Of a stretch of DNA of 64,000 nucleotides, positions 52,001 to 64,000 are shown one piece after another. Location of the stretch: NCBI GenBank assembly GCA_013398055.1, contig VZRS01014563.1:511032-575031 (forward strand), read 5' to 3'. The first letter of the stretch is position 1. Each line of letters starts with the position of its first letter. The position numbers and the translations under genes are program-made. The DNA comes from Ifrita kowaldi (Eukaryota; Chordata; Aves; Passeriformes; Cinclosomatidae). Below the pieces are notes generated by a model, which did no database searches, was not told the origin of the DNA, and saw nothing but the letters and a program-made list of their open reading frames with translations.

Positions 52001-55000
52001 ATTATGTGGGATTATTATTATTTGATAATTATATATTTGCAGTTTAAATACATGCTCATAGCCATCAACAGCCATTTATATAAGCCAGCATCCAAACACA
52101 CAGGAAATTAATTTCTGTGGCAGTGAATTTACAAACTAAGGCAACACACAAGTTTAGTTTTGTACACTGTAGGCTTCAGTGAAACTTCTTCCAGCATGGG
52201 AAGGTTTGCATGGGTGGTACAAACATTTATGGGTTCATAAATGCACTAAATGAAAGAACGACGTGATCACAATGAGAGAATAAAAAAATACATCCTGAAC
52301 TCAAAGAGGGCTAGGGCAAAGATTAAGAGACTCTGGATTTATCATTTTGAGTTTATATGCCTGAATTATGGCTTCAGGTTGCAACTGGTGTTACGTTGTA
52401 AGCTCACAAATTCGTAGAAACAACCCAGAGGAAATTGTATTTTATCAGAAAATGAACGGTTGGAGGTTTAATGAAAATAATGATGCCTTAGCCACGAAAG
52501 CCTTCTCTATTGCTCATTGGTACTACATAATTGCTTTCGAGTGTCATGTTTTAGAAAGGAAAGGAATAGTCTTTGGATGCTAAAGAGAGAACTGGACAGA
52601 TCCTGCAGAGATGGTGGGCTTGGCCCAAGGCACGCCAAGCACTGCCACTGGCATTCCTGGCCCTTGGCTCTCTTCCCTCAGCAGCAGGAGCTGCAGCTCT
52701 GGGATGAATTTGCAATCCAGTGCCCGTTTAGTTAAACGGGCTGACACTGCAAATGTTTGACACAAAACGGTGCTTGTCCACCTGAATGTCCCAAATACGG
52801 GGTGTTAGGCAGACTGGACATTCAGTCTTGCGGGGAACTGAGGTGTTTTTAGTAATTAAACTTCAAGATTCAGCTGTTCCAAGATGTGTCTCCCAGCAGG
52901 GTCTTTCTGTAGCACGGCTGGCACTCGTTGTGCTGCCCCATGGATTTGGGAATGTTTGAAAAAGCTGCAGTGAAGCTTCTTGTTCTTCCATTTGCCATGG
53001 GGATTTGGTGCACGGGGAGTCTGTAAGGGATGGACCCCGTGGGATGCTCAGCCTTGCTTTTGCTGATGCTTCTTCTCACTGCCAAGAGGGGATGCATTAA
53101 GCTCTCAAATACTGTGTCTCCTTCTCAGTGGGGAGATTTTTGGGGGTTTTGTTGCAGGACTAAACCCAAACCTCCTGTGTCTCCCCAGGACCCTAGGGCC
53201 AAGCCCTGCCCTAGCAGAGGCGGGGTGTAATAGCACAGACAAGAACCGACAAGGACAAAGCAAAGATCAATCCTGTTCCTGCAGTTTGATACATTTATAA
53301 ACACTTTCTTGCAGCATTTAGGACAAGTGTCTAACAGCCTATTTTTCCTGGGGTTTAGTTTTTGAAGTCTGTTTCTCCCCTGGAAGTTGAATGGATGAGC
53401 AGGAGTTTGATATTATCTGCCCCTTGCTGTGGGAAATGTCAGAGGCATGCCATGACAAATGCCACTGCTCTCCTCTTTCAGAGGCAGGAGCATCAGCTGC
53501 CAGTCACACACAAACCGGTGGTGTATCTTACCAGGCAAGTAAAGCTGGCTTTTACCCAAATCCACATTTGTGGAAGAAAAAATGCCTGTGCGTTCCTTTG
53601 TGGCAGAAATGAAAACCAAGATCAATGACTGACTCTTTTTAAGTCTTATGTGCAAGGTAAAACTACTCTTTCACTCTGTGATAATGTCGAGTGCAGAGAA
53701 ATATACACCCAGCGAGGTCATGGTCAGTTCAGGAGAAATATGTTAAATAAATCGCCTGCCTTTTCTGTCTGTGTGGTGGTAGGGAGTGGCCTTTTTAGTA
53801 ATGAAAAGTGTATCAAATGGATGATTGCCATATCCGGATTAAGCATCATGAAAATTAACAGTTATGGGAATGTTTTTTTCTATTTATTTTTAATCAGTGT
53901 GATATTTCTACTCTTTACTTCCTGGCTGTTCTAAGTTTTTGGTGAAGGCAAGCTGCCCTTGGCTGGCTTGACATTGATTTAAATGTTGTCAGCTGCATTT
54001 TGCAGCGCAGCCCCATAGTTTCCCTAGTTTTTACAGCAGCGTGAGGGCGAGATATGCATGGAACCACTGTGCAGAAACTGGAAACCAGGGGACACCGTGC
54101 TCTGGAGGGAAGGAGGGGATTGCCCAGCTCAGATACCAGCCAGGAGCTGGGCGCTGTTGCCCACAGGTTTTGAATGGTGGTTTCTTATCAGGAATACCAA
54201 GAAGCCACCCTGAAGGTGCTAATTGGGTGAGAACCAGATCCATATCCAGATCTTCCAGAGCTTTAACCACAACAAAGAGCTGATGGAGAAGCAGGAGGTG
54301 CAGCTCCTCACCCCGTTGCCAGCCACTGCCCCTGCCCTCTGTAGCAGAGACAACCATGCCAGTCCTGCTCTGGGCACCATTTTGTTTAACTTCATCTCTT
54401 CCAAGAGTTTCCAACTGAGAAAGCCGGAAGTTAATTTAGAAAAAAAAAAAATCAATCCTTGGCACATCCACAGCTGAGGGTTTCCTCAAGAGCAACTTTT
54501 CTGCTGTGGCTTTGCACGCATCCAAAATCTGAATTTGCTGTCCATGTAAACCAGCACTGCTTCTTATAAGAGTTTCTATATAAAGCAATATTGTGTGATA
54601 AGTATTCCAAGCTCTTTTTCCTTTATAAATAAACCCTGATCTTGTCTTTATTTTGTGTTTCCCTGCATTTAATTTAGACTTTTAAGTAATTTAGCAAGAT
54701 CACCATTGGGCAAGATCTCTCTTCTTGGTCCTGGCACAAAGCACAACATTCCAGCACGGGGATCCTAATACTGCTGTGAAATATTTAACAGGTGATGGCT
54801 GAAACGAGCGCCTTCCTTTCTCTGTGTAGTTCCATTCTTCCAGCCTTGGGCACCCAAAGTTGGAATTTGGATGCCTCGGGGAGGAGATTTGCCAAACCAC
54901 TGCTGGCTTGATTGTCTCTTTATTAAAATTATTTTACTAAACTGGTCATTAGGGGAAAGGCAGTGCTTGTAATCCATCTACATTTTATAACAGGCCAGCT

Positions 55001-57871
55001 TCACAGTCCTGCTTGGAAAAGAAGTGTGGAGGAAGCTGGTGGTGCACATGATTGCACAGAATCCATGCTGGCTGAAGGACAAACAGTGGTGTATCAATCT
55101 GGAGAGAAATAATAATTAGAGGTACTTTGGGGATTGGTCTTAAGCCTTGTTTTATTTAATGAAATGAAAGATGGAGTAAACACCAGGTAAATGGAACTTT
55201 TTCTAAATTGTGAAGAGTTGTATCACTTTGAAAAAAAGGAATAAATCAAGAAAAATAAAAAGGGGAGGAAGAAGAAACTTCCTGGTTTAACATTGTAATA
55301 AAATTCAGGTTGTTGTAATGTGCAGTCAAAACAACTGGAAAATAAGTAATCTAGGAGGTAGAAAATCAGCTGGGGAAGCAAAAGGGATTTAGGAAGCAGC
55401 AATGACTTCAAGCAACTGCAGAAAGCAAAATGGGAATAATGTGAGCAGGCAGAGCAGGAGCACAGGGAGGCACCCTGGGTTAGTGCTCTGTGTGTGTCAT
55501 GGGGAGATGTCTCTTTAATGCCACAGAGCAGGGCACCTCTGAAATATTGAGGACATTTTGTCCTGAAGGCTGGAATTTTCACAAATGCTCTGTACTTGCC
55601 AAAACCTTCTTCCAGTGAGGATCCCGGGAGTTTTGCCATTGATTTCAATGGGAGCAGATTTGGGCCATTGCTGAGGCCTTTCTAAAATTGACCCTTAAAA
55701 CACAAAAGACGCTGACAAGTTAATTTGGCCTCAGAGGTAGGCAGCCAGGATGATTAGAGTGATTCATTTAAAAGACAATATTAAAATAATTGACTACATG
55801 TTGGCTGCACGGATGTTTGGCAAGATAACGGCCTTAGCACCAGTTATCTGTGGGCAGCACCCAAAACTGAGGTGCTAAATGTGGATCAGGAATGTCCAAA
55901 GGGGGAACATCTGGAGTGAAAAACCACTATGAGAAATAAAGGTTGAAATGCAAAGTCCTTCTCCAGGATGAAGGGCAGCCAAGGACTATTCATCAAAAAG
56001 AAGTGCTAGGCTTTAAAATACAGTGAACAGAGCACATGAAATTAGAATGTTGCACTAAGGGGACTCTTTCTCTCCTGGTTTCAGTTATTCCATAGAAATT
56101 AATTGGATGGATATTTGTGGACCGAAGTTAGAACACATTTTGGTTGACAGCAAACATTTCTCATCCCAGATGCAAAGCAATAATTTTACTTTTCTTTGCA
56201 TCTTTTGGAGTGTTTGCACTTCTCTAAATCCCTCCTGTTATCCTCTTGTGATAGGGCTTTAAGAGGACATTAGAGGCTCAGTTTCTTTTTTAAAGTGGTG
56301 ACATTTGGGGACAGAAATGTGCAAAGACACTCCCAAGCCTGCAAAGAGCACTTGGTTTGTATAACCCTGTTACTGTTCAGGGATGGAGAATATTGGACCG
56401 ATGTCTCTGTGACAGATTTCCTCTCAAGAGATAATGCCCTTCATGGAAAATAGCTAGGTATGGTTTGTCAGTGCAGCAGGAAACACTGTTTAGAAACATC
56501 TGAATGCAGGTGTTTAATTTAGCTTTCATCTGGGCTCCACTAATGGACACGTTGTTAAATGCAGCATTTTACATCTCGCTGCAAACCACCCTGTGCTGCT
56601 GGGAACTTCTCAGGGCTGAGTGTCACTAATGCCCACCAGCATGAAAGGGCTCTGGAGAAAATGATGCTCCTCCTGACATGAGATGAGGGGTGCAAAACTG
56701 TGTCAGGAAATGCTTCCATCAAACCCTTCATGGAGAGGTGATTTGAGGACAGCAGAGGGTGAGTGCTGGGGTTCACTGAGAACCAAGCCAGTGCAGTATG
56801 AACTGAAACATCAAAAACTGTTAAATCCAAGTCAAGGGGAATTTCAGACGTCTTGTTCCTCAGATATCTACTTTTGGTTTATTATAGATCCTTGTTTGAT
56901 ATTACATATTTCATATCCTCACCCCTGCCCAAATATAGTGAAATTTGCAATGCAAAGGAGGTCATTGTGTTACTACAAATGAAAAAATCGCTACTGCATT
57001 GGTTAGCCTTAATCTATGATCTCATCTACAATATTTTATTCATAAATGCATATCTGCAAATCTAAAGTTAGCATCCACATAAAGTATTATAATAAACACC
57101 TATACAGAAATATTGGAGGATAAAGAGGTGAAATACATCTTTTCACTGCTGCTCTGAATTTAAAAAAAAAATTCAATCAGCTCTTATAATTCAATGTCTT
57201 GGCTGTGAGATGAGCAACAGATTTAAAGGGCTTGATACATTTCAATGGAGATGCAGGAAGTTTGGGTATGAGGAAGGAGGCATCTGACTATGAGTCAGTA
57301 TTGCCATCCTTGAGTACTCAAAGATTTTGATTTAACTCTAAAGAAAATATTCACAACTTCTTTTAATAAAGAATAAAAATAAGTAGACAGTGTTATTTGA
57401 CTAATAGGTTTTGTCGCTTCAGGGTTACATTTCACTCCACTTCCCACCTTCCTGTGGTATTAACCAAATGTCAATATCCTTTCCTCAATCTGAAGGAATT
57501 GTTCTAGGTATTGGACAGTGAAGAAGAAAACAGCTGAAAATTTGTCGGATGTGTGCTCTTGCCAGAAAGATGATAAAATTGAAGACCGATAGGGAAATGT
57601 GAAAATTTGAACTAGGAAAAAATGCATGAAAAATCCTGACAGACAGAGCACGGGCCATGGATATATTTGTCACAGGGACCATTTGTGCTGTTGGGAAGGG
57701 ATTTATGTGCCCCAGGCAAAATCCCTGCTGCTCTAACCCACAGAGGGCTGGAGCTGTGGTGACAATGCTGTGTCACCACCATGCCTTGGTCTAGAAGGTG
57801 AGTGACACATGCATGATGATTTTACAGGCATTTCGTGTCAGTGCTATAGCAAGGACTTTTGATTTTGCTGA

Positions 57872-57895
57872 ATTGGTGTCTAAATTGGCGTCTAA
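57872..57895. repeat. 12-bp near-perfect tandem duplication
   Basis: ATTGGTGTCTAA at 57872-57883 is followed by ATTGGCGTCTAA at 57884-57895, differing by T/C. The C creates a CpG. This is a small slippage duplication without implied function. Confidence 0.85.
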
Positions 57896-60646
57896 ACACC
57901 ACAGTGCGTTCTGGTTCTTTGCAGTCTTTGATGAGTGTTTAGCACTGACTGTTATGTGCAAAGCTTACACCTTACAATAAGTCCTAAACATCTGGAAACT
58001 AGTTAAGCCTAATATTTTAAAATGAATCAAGCTCTACACAGGTTTCCCTGACCTACTAAAAATCACACAACATTGCAGTCATAAAATCCTGAATGAGCAA
58101 GATTAAGCTGTACTCCCACAACTCCAAGACTAACGACTTCATAGAAAAGTTTCAGCTATGGCAAGGCTCAAACTAAAGTCCCAAAAGCCGAGCTAAGCAC
58201 TTGGGCAATACTGGTTACAGGCAGCAATTTTTAAATTTTGGTTAAACCCACAAGTCTTTTAAAGTGTGATCCAAAGTAAATTTGGGAGCAGTGGCAAGAT
58301 TGGGATCACAACCTCTGATCTCCATGCTCCAGAATGAGCACAAGTGAGAAGATAATGTTAGCCCAGGGTCAACTCAAGTTAATGTGGGGGCCAAATGTGG
58401 ATTTGTATTCATGGAATTGCACATAGCTTGTCTATTCCTTGCTTATTCCAATGTACACCCCACATATGTGCATATGTGTACAGATAAATACATGAATGAT
58501 GACAGAACCTTTATGAAGAGTCAATGAAACATTTTAAGGGCATTGAAACAATTGAAATATTGCTAAAAGATATTTTTGAGAGATTACATTGCTGATGAAT
58601 GAGGTAGTTTTCCCTCCCCCCCCCACCTCTTTCCCAACAGGAAACTTTAAAATGCGACGCATTAATTCCAAAATCAAATTTGCAGCTCGCTAAACTTTTT
58701 GTGTGTGTTCAGAATGCACCCACAGAATGAATTTATCAGAAATAATTAGTGTTTTTATAGCCGATGCTGATTGCTGCAGCATCACATTCCAGTGCTGGTG
58801 TGTATAATTGCAAATCATTTCCTAGAGGTGCCACACAAAAGCAGAAGATGCCTTTTGGAGCAGTCTAGTGCCCATGGAATATGATTAACACTTGTATAGT
58901 ACAAGAAGACATGTAAAGACTATCTTTTTTTTTTTCCCTTTCTAACCTTGTTGATGTCATGAATATCAATTTACATCTTTCTTTTTTTTGAGATAATTTA
59001 ACACTCCATTTAGTCATCCTTGGTAATGCAAATTATATCAATTCTGCTGCCAGACTACAAGGTGATCTCCATTGTATCCCTTGGAAATGAGAGATTCATT
59101 TTTCTTCGTTTATTTTTATTAAAAGAAAAATCCTCCTTTTTAAGCCTTTTGATAAGAAACAATTGAGAATTCCAGGAATTTTAATCAGGGAGTAAAGTCA
59201 TAACCACCCAATAGCATTACCCTTTCCTCCTCAGTTATTCTGTCTGCCTCCTCTCCCTCCTTCCTGCTCAGCCCATTTGCATAACGTGATTAAGAGAGCA
59301 GTAATAATTACAGCAGCACATGAGGGATGTACAGCCTTGCACGCTCCTTGTAGGAGGCAGCAATGCTGCCCTGCACGTTTTCCAGACCTGTGAGCCTCTG
59401 GGGCCCTGGCTCTCTCCCAGCTCCACCTGCAAGGTCCTCAAGCCTCCTCTCCACAGAACTGGGGTCACACGAGGCCCTCTCCCACCCCCGTGGAGCTCCT
59501 GCTCTCTCAGGTCATCCCGAGACCCCACAAAGGAGCTGATCTCCAAGGCACAGTGGTCCCCTGGGTGTTTTGCCCTTCTGAACCACAGCCCCTGTTAATA
59601 CAGAGCCATAAGATACTGAACACAGTAAGGCAAATGCTTTTTCTTGTGGAAATCAGTGGGCAAAGGTTAAAAAGCTTTGCAAAACATTTGTTCTTCTAGT
59701 TTGGTTGCTTTTGTGGTTTTTGTTATCATAGCATGAGTTGCAGACATTTTGCGTGCTCGTGTGTGTTCTGTTCATGCCTTAGCTTTGCCCTACCATTAAA
59801 GGCTACTCATGTTAGAATGAGGAAATTCAATATGGAATTTCAGTATTGTGTTACAAATCTGTAAACCAGGACCAGTTCATTCAATAATCACCATTGCTCA
59901 AAGCCTCTGAGGTCCTTTCCAGCCTCACAGCATCTCCATGAAGAGTGAAGTGTCCGGGCAGGGATTGCAAATCAAAGCACCAGAATAAACTCCTCCTGCA
60001 GCAGGAGAGCAGCACCTGCTGATCAGTGCCTTCCCATCCTGCTGCATGTACACCTGTATATATTTAAGATGAAAATATATATTTTCTCTTTATTTTCATT
60101 ACACAAATGCAAAATTAAGAGCTGAACAAATGCTGTAAAAGAGGAAAGACCTCAAGGACTTGTACCTTTACAGCATAAATCAGATAAAAATATATTCAGT
60201 GTTTCAGAGGGGAGAGGAAATAATATCTATAAGAAAGTAGGGTTTTTTCTATTGTGTATACCCAGGTGCAGAAAAGAACCACAATACCATTTGACAGTTT
60301 CTTCAAGCCAAATATAGGTAATGTTGGGGGTTTTTTTTCTTCTAGAAAAGATTATCTGTTTTGGTTGCTCTGGGATGGGTTGCAGCCAGCTACAGATAAG
60401 AACTGACACATACGGTGTCTGAAAACATTGATATTTCTGCCTGGCACACAAAGCTTGTTGTTGCAAAGTGGAAAGGTGCTGCAAACACTCATGAAAATAA
60501 ACACATAACACCCAGAAGGAAAGTCGAGCACACCAGAGCTGAGTAACAGACAAGACACTTTCCCCATTTCTGCAGGAAAGCCCAGAGGAGATGGGCCCCC
60601 AGGGACCACCCAAAAACTCTCCCATCCTGCAGGTCCCAGTGGTGTT

Positions 60647-60686
60647 GGGGATGGGGATGGGGATGGGGATGGGGATGGGGATGGGG
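60647..60686 (+). repeat. GGGGAT hexamer microsatellite, runs into assembly gap
   Basis: Six copies of GGGGAT plus a trailing GGGG occupy 40 bases and stop at the first N. Regularly spaced runs of four Gs are a strong G-quadruplex-type pattern, which fits the failure of sequencing or assembly here. The true array length is unknown. The unit is not the vertebrate telomere hexamer TTAGGG, so this is not an interstitial telomere. Confidence 0.95.
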
Positions 60687-60703
60687 NNNNNNNNNNNNNN
60701 NNN
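60687..60703. other. Assembly gap, 17 N
   Basis: Seventeen undetermined bases follow the GGGGAT array directly. The right flank (TCCCGGGGTC) does not continue the repeat, so the array ends inside the gap. The size is probably an estimate rather than a measured length. Any translation across this point is meaningless. Confidence 0.98.
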
Positions 60704-60733
60704 TCCCGGGGTCTTGAGCAGCTCACCAAGGCT

Positions 60734-60773
60734 GAAGGGAGGAGGAGGAGGAGAAGGAAGGGGAGGAGGAAAG
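60734..60773 (+). repeat. Uninterrupted 40-base purine tract (GGA-rich)
   Basis: From 60734 to 60773 every base is A or G, mostly GGA/GGAGG units. Together with the GGGGAT array 30 bases upstream of its left border beyond the gap, it makes a strand-asymmetric purine block about 120 bases long. Such tracts can adopt triplex or quadruplex structures. Confidence 0.9.
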
Positions 60774-63700
60774 CAAGGCCAAAGATCTCTTGCATAAAAC
60801 ATAATGGCTTCTTGGTTTCTTATGGTGACTACTGGGGGTTCTTTTGATGCAAATAACGCAATGATTTCTTTTTCAATTTATTTTCTGGTAGTTTTTTTGT
60901 TAATTCTTCAGCAATTCACTGGTTGAGCACTATTTTGCATAAAGACAGGTCATCTTAGACTGCTGAATGAAAGGCTTACAATGGAAACTGGGTTTCCAGG
61001 AGGATGAATGTCCTTTGATTCCTGTGTATCTCACTGAGGAAGTCATTGTGAAGAGCTGTACATCCAATTGTTTCCCTTTGAAGAGAGGGAAGGTTTATGG
61101 GGACAGATCTGGAAGCACAGACCTGCATAAGGCATGGAGGGTGCAGAGAGAGGGGGCAGCTGCCTTCCCCTCCTCCTGCAAGTCAGTGCTGGCTGTTTGA
61201 AAAGAGAACCCCTCTCCACGGCTTCACATGGAAGTAGCATGTGCAAAGGCATCCACATAATTGATAATTAATTACAATTAACGAGAAATAAAAAATCTAA
61301 TTGCATCCTGAAATATTATTAAAAACCACTTTCTTGGGCGGTTTCTTGCGGGTTAATTCAGGGACACCTTTGTGACAAATCTTCTGCAGAAAGCTTTTGC
61401 TTTTTAAATATAATGGCACTGGTGATTTCTGATTTCACTCAGGAGGAAATGCCTGAGAAATTTTCACTCTTGAGGAAAATGCTCCAAAAATATTCTTTTA
61501 AAGTTCTTGTTTCCATGGTTTAAAAGCTGTAATTATTTTAAATGCTTAATGGTAGCTCAGTATCTACACTGGTGACTGTTCACTTCTGTGTGCCCTGTAA
61601 ATTTATCCTATTAGTACATGTGTGTGAGTGTGTGCATTTATGTATATCTAAAACACATATGGTAGAGAAAAAAAATATATATTTATCCATTAGAAGTTAC
61701 TTGTTCTTCCATCTTTTCAAGTATCTTGCTGCCAGCTGCCTGTATCAAAGGAGCTGAACAGCCGAAACATTACAGCACTCTAATTTTATGTCTATTGGGC
61801 ACTGCTGCTTTGCTGTATATTTTCTAAAAGAGTTTATTGTCCACTAGGGCTCTTTTAAAGGGAGGCTTGGCTACCGGGGACCTTAAAAGTGATGAAACTT
61901 AAATGCAAATCCATTCACCTTTTCTTCCATGCAGTAAATTCTACTACCTGCACTCTGAAATGCAGAAGATAACTGTTATGGTACCCTATTTTTTAATTTA
62001 ATATTGACTCTTTTGGGCTAATTTTCTTATATTTACTGTGTCCAAATGTGATGCAAATCTCAGAAATCACCAAAAGATGATTGTTGGTTCTCGGTAGAGG
62101 AGGATTTAACATCCTTGGTCATTCCTGAGCTGGTAATATTGCTTTCATTTTATCTTTGCTAGAGGGCCTGTTCCTGAATAATGGTGATGTCCCTGGATTT
62201 GAAAACACAGCTATGGGAGGGGAGGTGCTGGTAGGAAGAAGTGAGGATGGGTGTGAAATACTGAGGTGGAGAAAATATTTCTTCTTCACATCAGCAGAGT
62301 AACAGATGTGTTTCTGCTCTGTCTTTTGACTCTTCATGACTCATCTCTACAGTCAGGAATCAACACTGCATCCTCAAGAAGAGATTGAGTCCTTGACTCA
62401 GAAATTCCTGTAACAGTCTGTGCTTAGCTCTGAGCATGTGCTCAGCTCTTAGCTTGCCCTCACTGCTGCAGGGATGGCAGAAATAATCATCTGCGATGCT
62501 CAGTTTTGTGGGAAAAAGCTTCCATCCATGCGAGGGATTTACATAATCGATTCCTGGGGCCACATTTTCAGTTCTAACAGCATTAGTTAGGGAAAACTGC
62601 ATCAACAGCAGAGCTCGACTGTGTTCATGGTGCTTGGTGGGACCCTCCCCATCGAGGGTGGTCCTTAGGCTCAGGCAAGATGAGCAGGCAGACAGCAACA
62701 CCTGCTCAGCTCTTTTTAGGTGGGTTTTGCAAGTGGTTTTTCCTCTCTTGCATCACCTCAGTGATGCTTTTAATAACGATCCTCATCACGAGCAACCTTT
62801 TTGCACGGTCATGGGGATGTGCTGAGGCAAGCAAAACGCTGTATACCGACGTGAAGAGCTGGTCTTTTCATAACAGGGAGCTGCAAGTGGAGACTTGATG
62901 CTTCATAAAATTCTGACATCCTGGAAAGGGAGTCCTAGATCTGTTTTATACGCTGTAGTAAAGGTGATCTTTGGAAATTGCTTGTTGAATAACTCCGCAG
63001 TCTGCTGTACATCATTTTTATCGATGATAAGGAAGATGTCACCACTATGGCTTGCCTTGGAGAGGAGGGTGGCGAGGCACTGAGTTGGTTGAAAATATGA
63101 TATTCCGTGTTAAAAACCTCGGTGCCTACTGTGGAAAGGAAACATTCCCATTGGTACTCCTGGGAGTGTTGGCTGCAAAGTTTATCAACATCTCCCAGTG
63201 CTGCACAGAGCTCTGCAGCTTCCAGGAGGTCCTCTGCTCCTGTTTTAGGGATTCTTACTTTTCAGTGACATTTGGTGGTAGCTTGTGTGAATTACTGACT
63301 TCTCTTCGCAGTCCAGCCATGGGGATGGACCTGTGCAGGTCTTTAACCTTCAAGTTCAGAATCACACCCCTGCCTGCTAAATACAGTCAGGGTGGGTTTT
63401 ATGCTGGCTGCAAATTGTAGACTATTAGGGAAGAATGATTGGTTTTATGAGTGGAGCAGGATGTCTTGCCTCTGCTGTGCTGGATCATAAAGGGGTCACC
63501 TGTCTCATGGGGGATTTACGTGGGCAACGGTTCACTGTGCTACTGAGAGCAGAAATCCATTCCAGAGTGTTATGAGAAGCAGTTTACAGATTAATTTTTA
63601 GAGCATGCGTTGCTACAAGAGAACTTTGCAAATGGGCTCTCTCCTACATCAGTTTGTGTCCATTGCAATCACACAAAACAATTAAAAATGAATCACTGCT

Positions 63701-64000
63701 AAAGTAAATGCTTGCTTTCCCCTTCAGATGGGCCCTTAAACTTCTTTATAGAGCATTTTCTCCTGGAGTTTTCCACCTTCGGAAGTATTCTTTTAGCTCT
63801 GGGAATAAGGGATGTGCGTACATACCAGATTTGTCATGTTTCTGTAGATCTCTGGGGCTGAAACCTCAGTACCAAGACTTGAACGCAGCTGGTTTATGCT
63901 TGGGAAAGGAATTGTGAGGCAACATCATCTGCAGCTAAGAAAATAAGGACTTAATGACTCCACAGATCATCATTCTGTCTTATTATTATTTAGTACTTGG
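60774..64000. other. Non-coding unique sequence, right end
   Basis: No gene is supported. Frames up to about 122 codons (63052-63420 plus) lack family resemblance. A small imperfect palindrome (CTGAGC/GCTCAG, 62430-62445) sits amid repeated TTAGCT/CAGCTCT strings. A TATAT-rich patch lies near 61668-61685. No repeat-family ends were recognised. Confidence 0.6.

Larger units (their letters stand above)
42279..60646. other. Non-coding unique sequence
   Basis: No coding gene can be supported. Open frames reach about 140 codons (48645-49061 plus, 50271-50696 minus, 55223-55648 minus), with no domains and with antisense overlaps. The one segment with good splice-site-like borders, 48761-49047, is listed separately. 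A 12-bp tandem duplication lies at 57872-57895, and conserved-element-like sequence lies at about 58650-58870. No LINE, SINE or LTR ends were recognised. Confidence 0.6.

Noticed and set aside
55223..55648. 141-codon minus-strand frame rich in Phe/Leu/Ser
   Set aside because: The hydrophobic C-terminus comes from A-rich plus-strand low-complexity sequence, not from membrane helices of a known family.
60227..60802. 191-codon minus-strand frame and a 147-codon companion
   Set aside because: Both are read across the N gap and the GGGGAT array, giving Pro-Ile or Pro-Ser repeats. They are artefacts of the microsatellite and unknown bases.
61147..61162. CTCF-like AGGGGGCAGC core
   Set aside because: Only the core half matches; the CCAC-type left half of the motif is absent, and such cores are frequent by chance.
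9254..62055. Scattered ATGCAAAT octamers (for example near 2420, 9258, 33181, 59025, 61902)
   Set aside because: They are spread singly through AT-rich DNA and do not cluster, so they give no regulatory signal on their own.
62430..62445. Small palindrome CTGAGC/GCTCAG resembling a p53-type half site
   Set aside because: The motif departs from the p53 consensus at a key pyrimidine position and the arms are short.

Overview
This window looks like vertebrate, most likely songbird (passerine), nuclear DNA that is intergenic or deep-intronic. Two repeats support this. A 5'-truncated CR1 LINE (about 32029-32470) has the avian CR1 3' end, including a recognisable tail of the CR1 reverse-transcriptase frame. 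A tRNA-Ile-headed SINE with a CR1-like tail (about 26889-27032) matches my recollection of TguSINE1, described from zebra finch. Low visible repeat content, AT-leaning composition and the absence of any bacterial-type gene organisation fit a bird chromosome. Both family names come from memory, not from a database search.

I found no protein-coding exon I can defend. Open frames are short, occur on both strands, overlap one another and start at arbitrary places (the two longest-looking plus-strand frames begin at GTG). None resembles a protein family I know, except a CR1-derived frame inside the LINE. No rRNA, functional tRNA, CRISPR array or other bacterial feature was seen.

Layout: 1-26888 is unique non-coding sequence with small tandem repeats, a CA microsatellite and isolated promoter-like motifs; 26889-27032 is the SINE; 27033-32028 is unique sequence with a short CpG-bearing patch and a minus-strand TATA box near 28.69 kb; 32029-32470 is the CR1, carrying an internal 52-bp tandem duplication; 32471-60646 is unique sequence with two notable perfect inverted repeats (38703-38727 and 42247-42278) and a possible spliced exon at 48761-49047; 60647-60703 is a GGGGAT microsatellite that runs into a 17-N assembly gap, followed by a 40-base pure purine tract; 60774-64000 is unique sequence.

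I did not find a previously undescribed biological system. The best leads are modest: the duplication inside the CR1, the G-rich gap, two loci with paired TGCAATTAAT motifs, perfect hairpins, one exon-like segment flanked by good splice signals, and several stretches that read like conserved regulatory DNA. All of these need alignment or transcript data to settle.
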